Source: Steroidobacteraceae bacterium
GTDB lineage: Bacteria > Pseudomonadota > Gammaproteobacteria > Steroidobacterales > Steroidobacteraceae
Length of the DNA: 7,486 bases
NCBI GenBank assembly: GCA_025927665.1
Contig: JAICKZ010000161.1
Location: forward strand, 1 to 7,486
Reading direction: 5' to 3'
In this document: positions 5,808 to 7,486 of the stretch, piece by piece
How positions within the stretch are numbered: position 1 is the first letter of the stretch
Layout of the letters: each line of letters starts with the position of its first letter
Made by a program: the position numbers and the translations under genes
The notes under the pieces: model-generated
Told to the model about the DNA's origin: nothing
Databases searched by the model: none
What the model saw: the letters and a program-made list of their open reading frames with translations, nothing else

Positions 5808-6032
5808 TCTGAATTGACGGGACGCTTGTATGTTGTGTAACTCGCTTTCTTTATGAGACGAGGCAAGAAATGGTGAGTGCTTATGGCTGCGCTAACATTT
5901 AATCTTGGAGAGCATGGTCACATAATATTCGATTTTAGAGGTGAAATCGTAAGCGGGTGATTCCGACCGACTTCGAGCACTTGCACAAAATCTTCGTAAG
6001 AAATTCAAGCAGCCAGAAGGTGGATAATATTT
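5808..6032. other. Gene-poor stretch before the lipoprotein gene; possible second IS66-type end
   Basis: About 225 bp without a convincing gene. A 25-codon frame (5883-5960, MAALTFNLGEHGHIIFDFRG...) is open but unrecognised. A second GTAAGCG occurs at 5949-5955 in the same orientation as the IS66-type end at 5034; seven bases alone are weak support. AGGTGG at 6018-6023 is a fair Shine-Dalgarno sequence 9 nt before the lipoprotein ATG. I find no clear -35/-10 pair. Confidence 0.4.
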
Positions 6033-7211
6033 ATGTCTATTACAAAAATATGCCCTGGAATTTATGGCGGTACTTTTATTCTGTTTGCAATCTCCTGTAT
6101 GACAGGTTGTGGTGGTGGCTCATCAAGTGGTGAATTAAGCCACGCAGCAAGTTCCTCCTCGCGTTCGGCGCTGCAGGAATACACCGATTGCACATCAACG
6201 GCACCTGTCAATATTCATAACCCGGCACAACCTGTCATCACGCTTAACGGTGATAGAGTGGTCAATCTGCCACTCAACTCAGCTTATATAGATGCTGGCG
6301 CAACCGCAGTGGATCCTGCTGATGGTGATATCAGCAGCAAGCTCCAGGCGCTTGGCCTCGACACTGTCAACACTGCTGTTGCGGGTGATTACCTGATCCG
6401 TTACAGAGTGAGCAATCGCGCCAGTATCGCAGCGACCGAAGTGGTACACATCGTGCGCGTGAATTCTGGAACATTTGTGCCGATCAGTATCAGATACGTA
6501 GGCAGCACCAGCGCGCACGTGGGTTACTACGAGCACCTGCCGGTGAATTATAGTGATGATCCAGCGCAGAAATTTCCGTTGCTGATTGCACAGCATGGTT
6601 TCTATCATGCACGGTTCCTTGATCCTTATACCGTGCAGGCTCCATTGAACATACTGGAAGACAATGCCATGGTGCATCTGATGAGACAGGGATTGTGGGA
6701 TGACTCACTGCCATTCATTGTGCTGGCATTCCAGAAATGCATTGATGACACTATTCCCACCATCACGGCGCAGCGAACCAAGTTGTTTATTGACTATGCA
6801 ATCAACACTTATCAAGTTGATACATCGCGTATTTATATGACGGGGCACAGTCAGGGCGCCGGCGACACTTGGGACTACGCACTGAATTATCCTGATCAGC
6901 TGGCGGCGATTGTGCCGGTGTCAGGCTATTATGGCACTCAATCCGGTTGCGTCCTGAAGAGCACACCAGCGTGGGCATTCAATGGCGAGCAGGATGATGT
7001 TGTCGACTTTCACAACGTTGTTCAAACGGTTGACTCGATTAATGCATGTCAGCCGCAGGAACGTGCAAAGGTAACGGTGCTGAAGGGATTTTCGCATGAT
7101 GATATTCAAAACCCCATCTTCTCGCTTTCGGGATTGGGAACAGGATTGTCGGCCTATGACATCTATGATCAGAGCATCTATGAGTGGATGTTGCAGCATC
7201 ATGCTTTCTGA
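6033..7211 (+). CDS. Lipoprotein with DUF5011-like Ig domain and serine esterase / PHB-depolymerase-like hydrolase
   Basis: Probable exported, lipid-anchored hydrolase of 392 residues. A signal peptide (Lys5, hydrophobic about 10-25) ends in a lipobox-like MTGC with Cys26 as the lipidation site, then a Gly/Ser-rich linker (27-46). Residues about 67-143 form a DUF5011/Cry22-type Ig-like domain, from PVITLNGD through YIDAGATAVDPADGDI to GDYLIRYRVSN. Residues about 150-392 are an alpha/beta hydrolase of the esterase/depolymerase type: oxyanion region LLIAQHGF (183-190), nucleophile elbow GHSQGAG (271-277, Ser273), probable Asp321 in NGEQDD, and His355 in GFSHDD. The triad is complete. Cys53, 235, 306 and 339 could form disulfides. 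The substrate (feruloyl or acetyl ester, short polyester, peptide) cannot be told. It stands alone between IS remnants, suggesting it may be transferred cargo. Confidence 0.88.
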   Translation: MSITKICPGIYGGTFILFAISCMTGCGGGSSSGELSHAASSSSRSALQEYTDCTSTAPVNIHNPAQPVITLNGDRVVNLPLNSAYIDAGATAVDPADGDISSKLQALGLDTVNTAVAGDYLIRYRVSNRASIAATEVVHIVRVNSGTFVPISIRYVGSTSAHVGYYEHLPVNYSDDPAQKFPLLIAQHGFYHARFLDPYTVQAPLNILEDNAMVHLMRQGLWDDSLPFIVLAFQKCIDDTIPTITAQRTKLFIDYAINTYQVDTSRIYMTGHSQGAGDTWDYALNYPDQLAAIVPVSGYYGTQSGCVLKSTPAWAFNGEQDDVVDFHNVVQTVDSINACQPQERAKVTVLKGFSHDDIQNPIFSLSGLGTGLSAYDIYDQSIYEWMLQHHAF

Positions 7212-7228
7212 CCGATGCTGTCGCGCTA

Positions 7229-7245
7229 CAGTGCAGAAAGCACTG
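7229..7245 (+). other. Small hairpin after the lipoprotein gene
   Basis: CAGTGC (7229-7234) and GCACTG (7240-7245) form a perfect 6-bp stem with loop AGAAA, 17 nt after the stop codon. There is no T-run, so it is at best a weak terminator or an RNA 3'-end stabiliser. Confidence 0.35.
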
Positions 7246-7405
7246 GATAATTCCGGCAATGCTTAATACCTAGGAAGTGTTAGCTGATCGGTCGTTAGCG
7301 TGCCCATGAACAGACGCATTATAAACGGATGCGCCATCTATCTCGTGACATGATTGCGAATGAATATGCTGAACTCGCTTGACCTGCTCCCCGATGTGTA
7401 CTCGA

Positions 7406-7486
7406 TCATAAGTTAGTACTGCTCAGATAATGATCCAGTGTGGATCGGGTTAAAAACTCATGGGGTGTTAAGCCATTCAAACTGCT
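7406..7486 (-). CDS. C-terminal end of an IS3/IS481-type transposase (rest beyond the window)
   Basis: Read on the minus strand from the window edge, 26 residues precede a TGA at 7406: SSLNGLTPHEFLTRSTLDHYLSSTNL. SSLNGLTPHEFL matches the conserved C-terminus of rve-type integrases of the IS3/IS481 families (typically PHSSLNGLTPEEF). These DDE transposases cut and join DNA ends. The rest lies beyond 7486, so integrity and family cannot be judged. The end of the element should lie below 7406; TGTTAGC at 7278-7284 is a weak candidate tip. The stretch 7246-7405 holds no other recognisable gene. Confidence 0.7.
   Translation of the reverse strand, partial: SSLNGLTPHEFLTRSTLDHYLSSTNL

Noticed and set aside
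6279..6677. 132-residue minus-strand frame inside the lipoprotein gene
   Set aside because: It is antisense to a gene with clear domains and a catalytic triad, and has no motif of its own.
7229..7245. Intrinsic terminator of the lipoprotein gene
   Set aside because: The stem is only 6 bp and no T-run follows, so it is listed as a hairpin only.
6921..7259. 112-residue minus-strand frame over the lipoprotein 3' end
   Set aside because: It is an antisense shadow of the hydrolase, with no family signature.
4915..7486. CRISPR array, defence island or toxin-antitoxin system in the accessory half
   Set aside because: There are no regularly spaced repeats, nucleases or paired small genes; the content is IS debris plus one hydrolase gene.

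Overview
The window looks like a piece of a gammaproteobacterial chromosome. It has a conserved housekeeping half (about 1-4914) and a disturbed accessory half (about 4915-7486). The order murJ / rpsT / obgE / rpmA / rplU / ispB, with rpsT divergent from murJ and ispB divergent from rplU, is a familiar gammaproteobacterial layout. I would guess a Xanthomonadales- or Nevskiales-like lineage or an uncultured relative. This rests on synteny and protein similarity recalled from memory, so the family-level guess is weak.

Housekeeping half. On the minus strand lie the N-terminal 440 codons of murJ (lipid II flippase, cut by the window edge). On the plus strand is rpsT (ribosomal protein S20), which starts with GTG and ends in a hairpin shared with the end of obgE. 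On the minus strand obgE (ribosome-assembly GTPase) lies downstream of rplU-rpmA (ribosomal proteins L21 and L27), separated from them by a strong intrinsic terminator at 2867-2895. Divergent from rplU, on the plus strand, is ispB (long-chain polyprenyl diphosphate synthase for the quinone side chain). It is followed by a complete tRNA-Pro(CGG) gene with a recognisable promoter and an encoded CCA end. Apart from IspB and MurJ, which serve the cell envelope and respiration, these genes serve ribosome synthesis and translation.

Accessory half. Immediately after the tRNA come a spaced TGGGGAC direct repeat, an IS66-family relic (intact-looking tnpB, broken tnpA, no tnpC, one recognisable GTAAGCG end), a doubtful small Cys-rich reading frame, a 73-bp near-perfect palindrome with 28-bp arms beginning TG and ending CA, and about 225 bp without a convincing gene. 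Then comes a complete lipoprotein gene with a DUF5011-type immunoglobulin-like domain fused to a serine esterase / PHB-depolymerase-like alpha/beta hydrolase. The window closes inside the C-terminal end of an IS3/IS481-type transposase on the minus strand. The hydrolase is therefore bracketed by transposon debris next to a tRNA gene, as expected of an insertion hotspot.

I see no CRISPR array, no complete integrase, no toxin-antitoxin pair and no clear new multi-gene system. The most unusual items are the large palindrome at 5735-5807, the dyad overlapping the tRNA-Pro promoter, and the lipid-anchored hydrolase between IS remnants.
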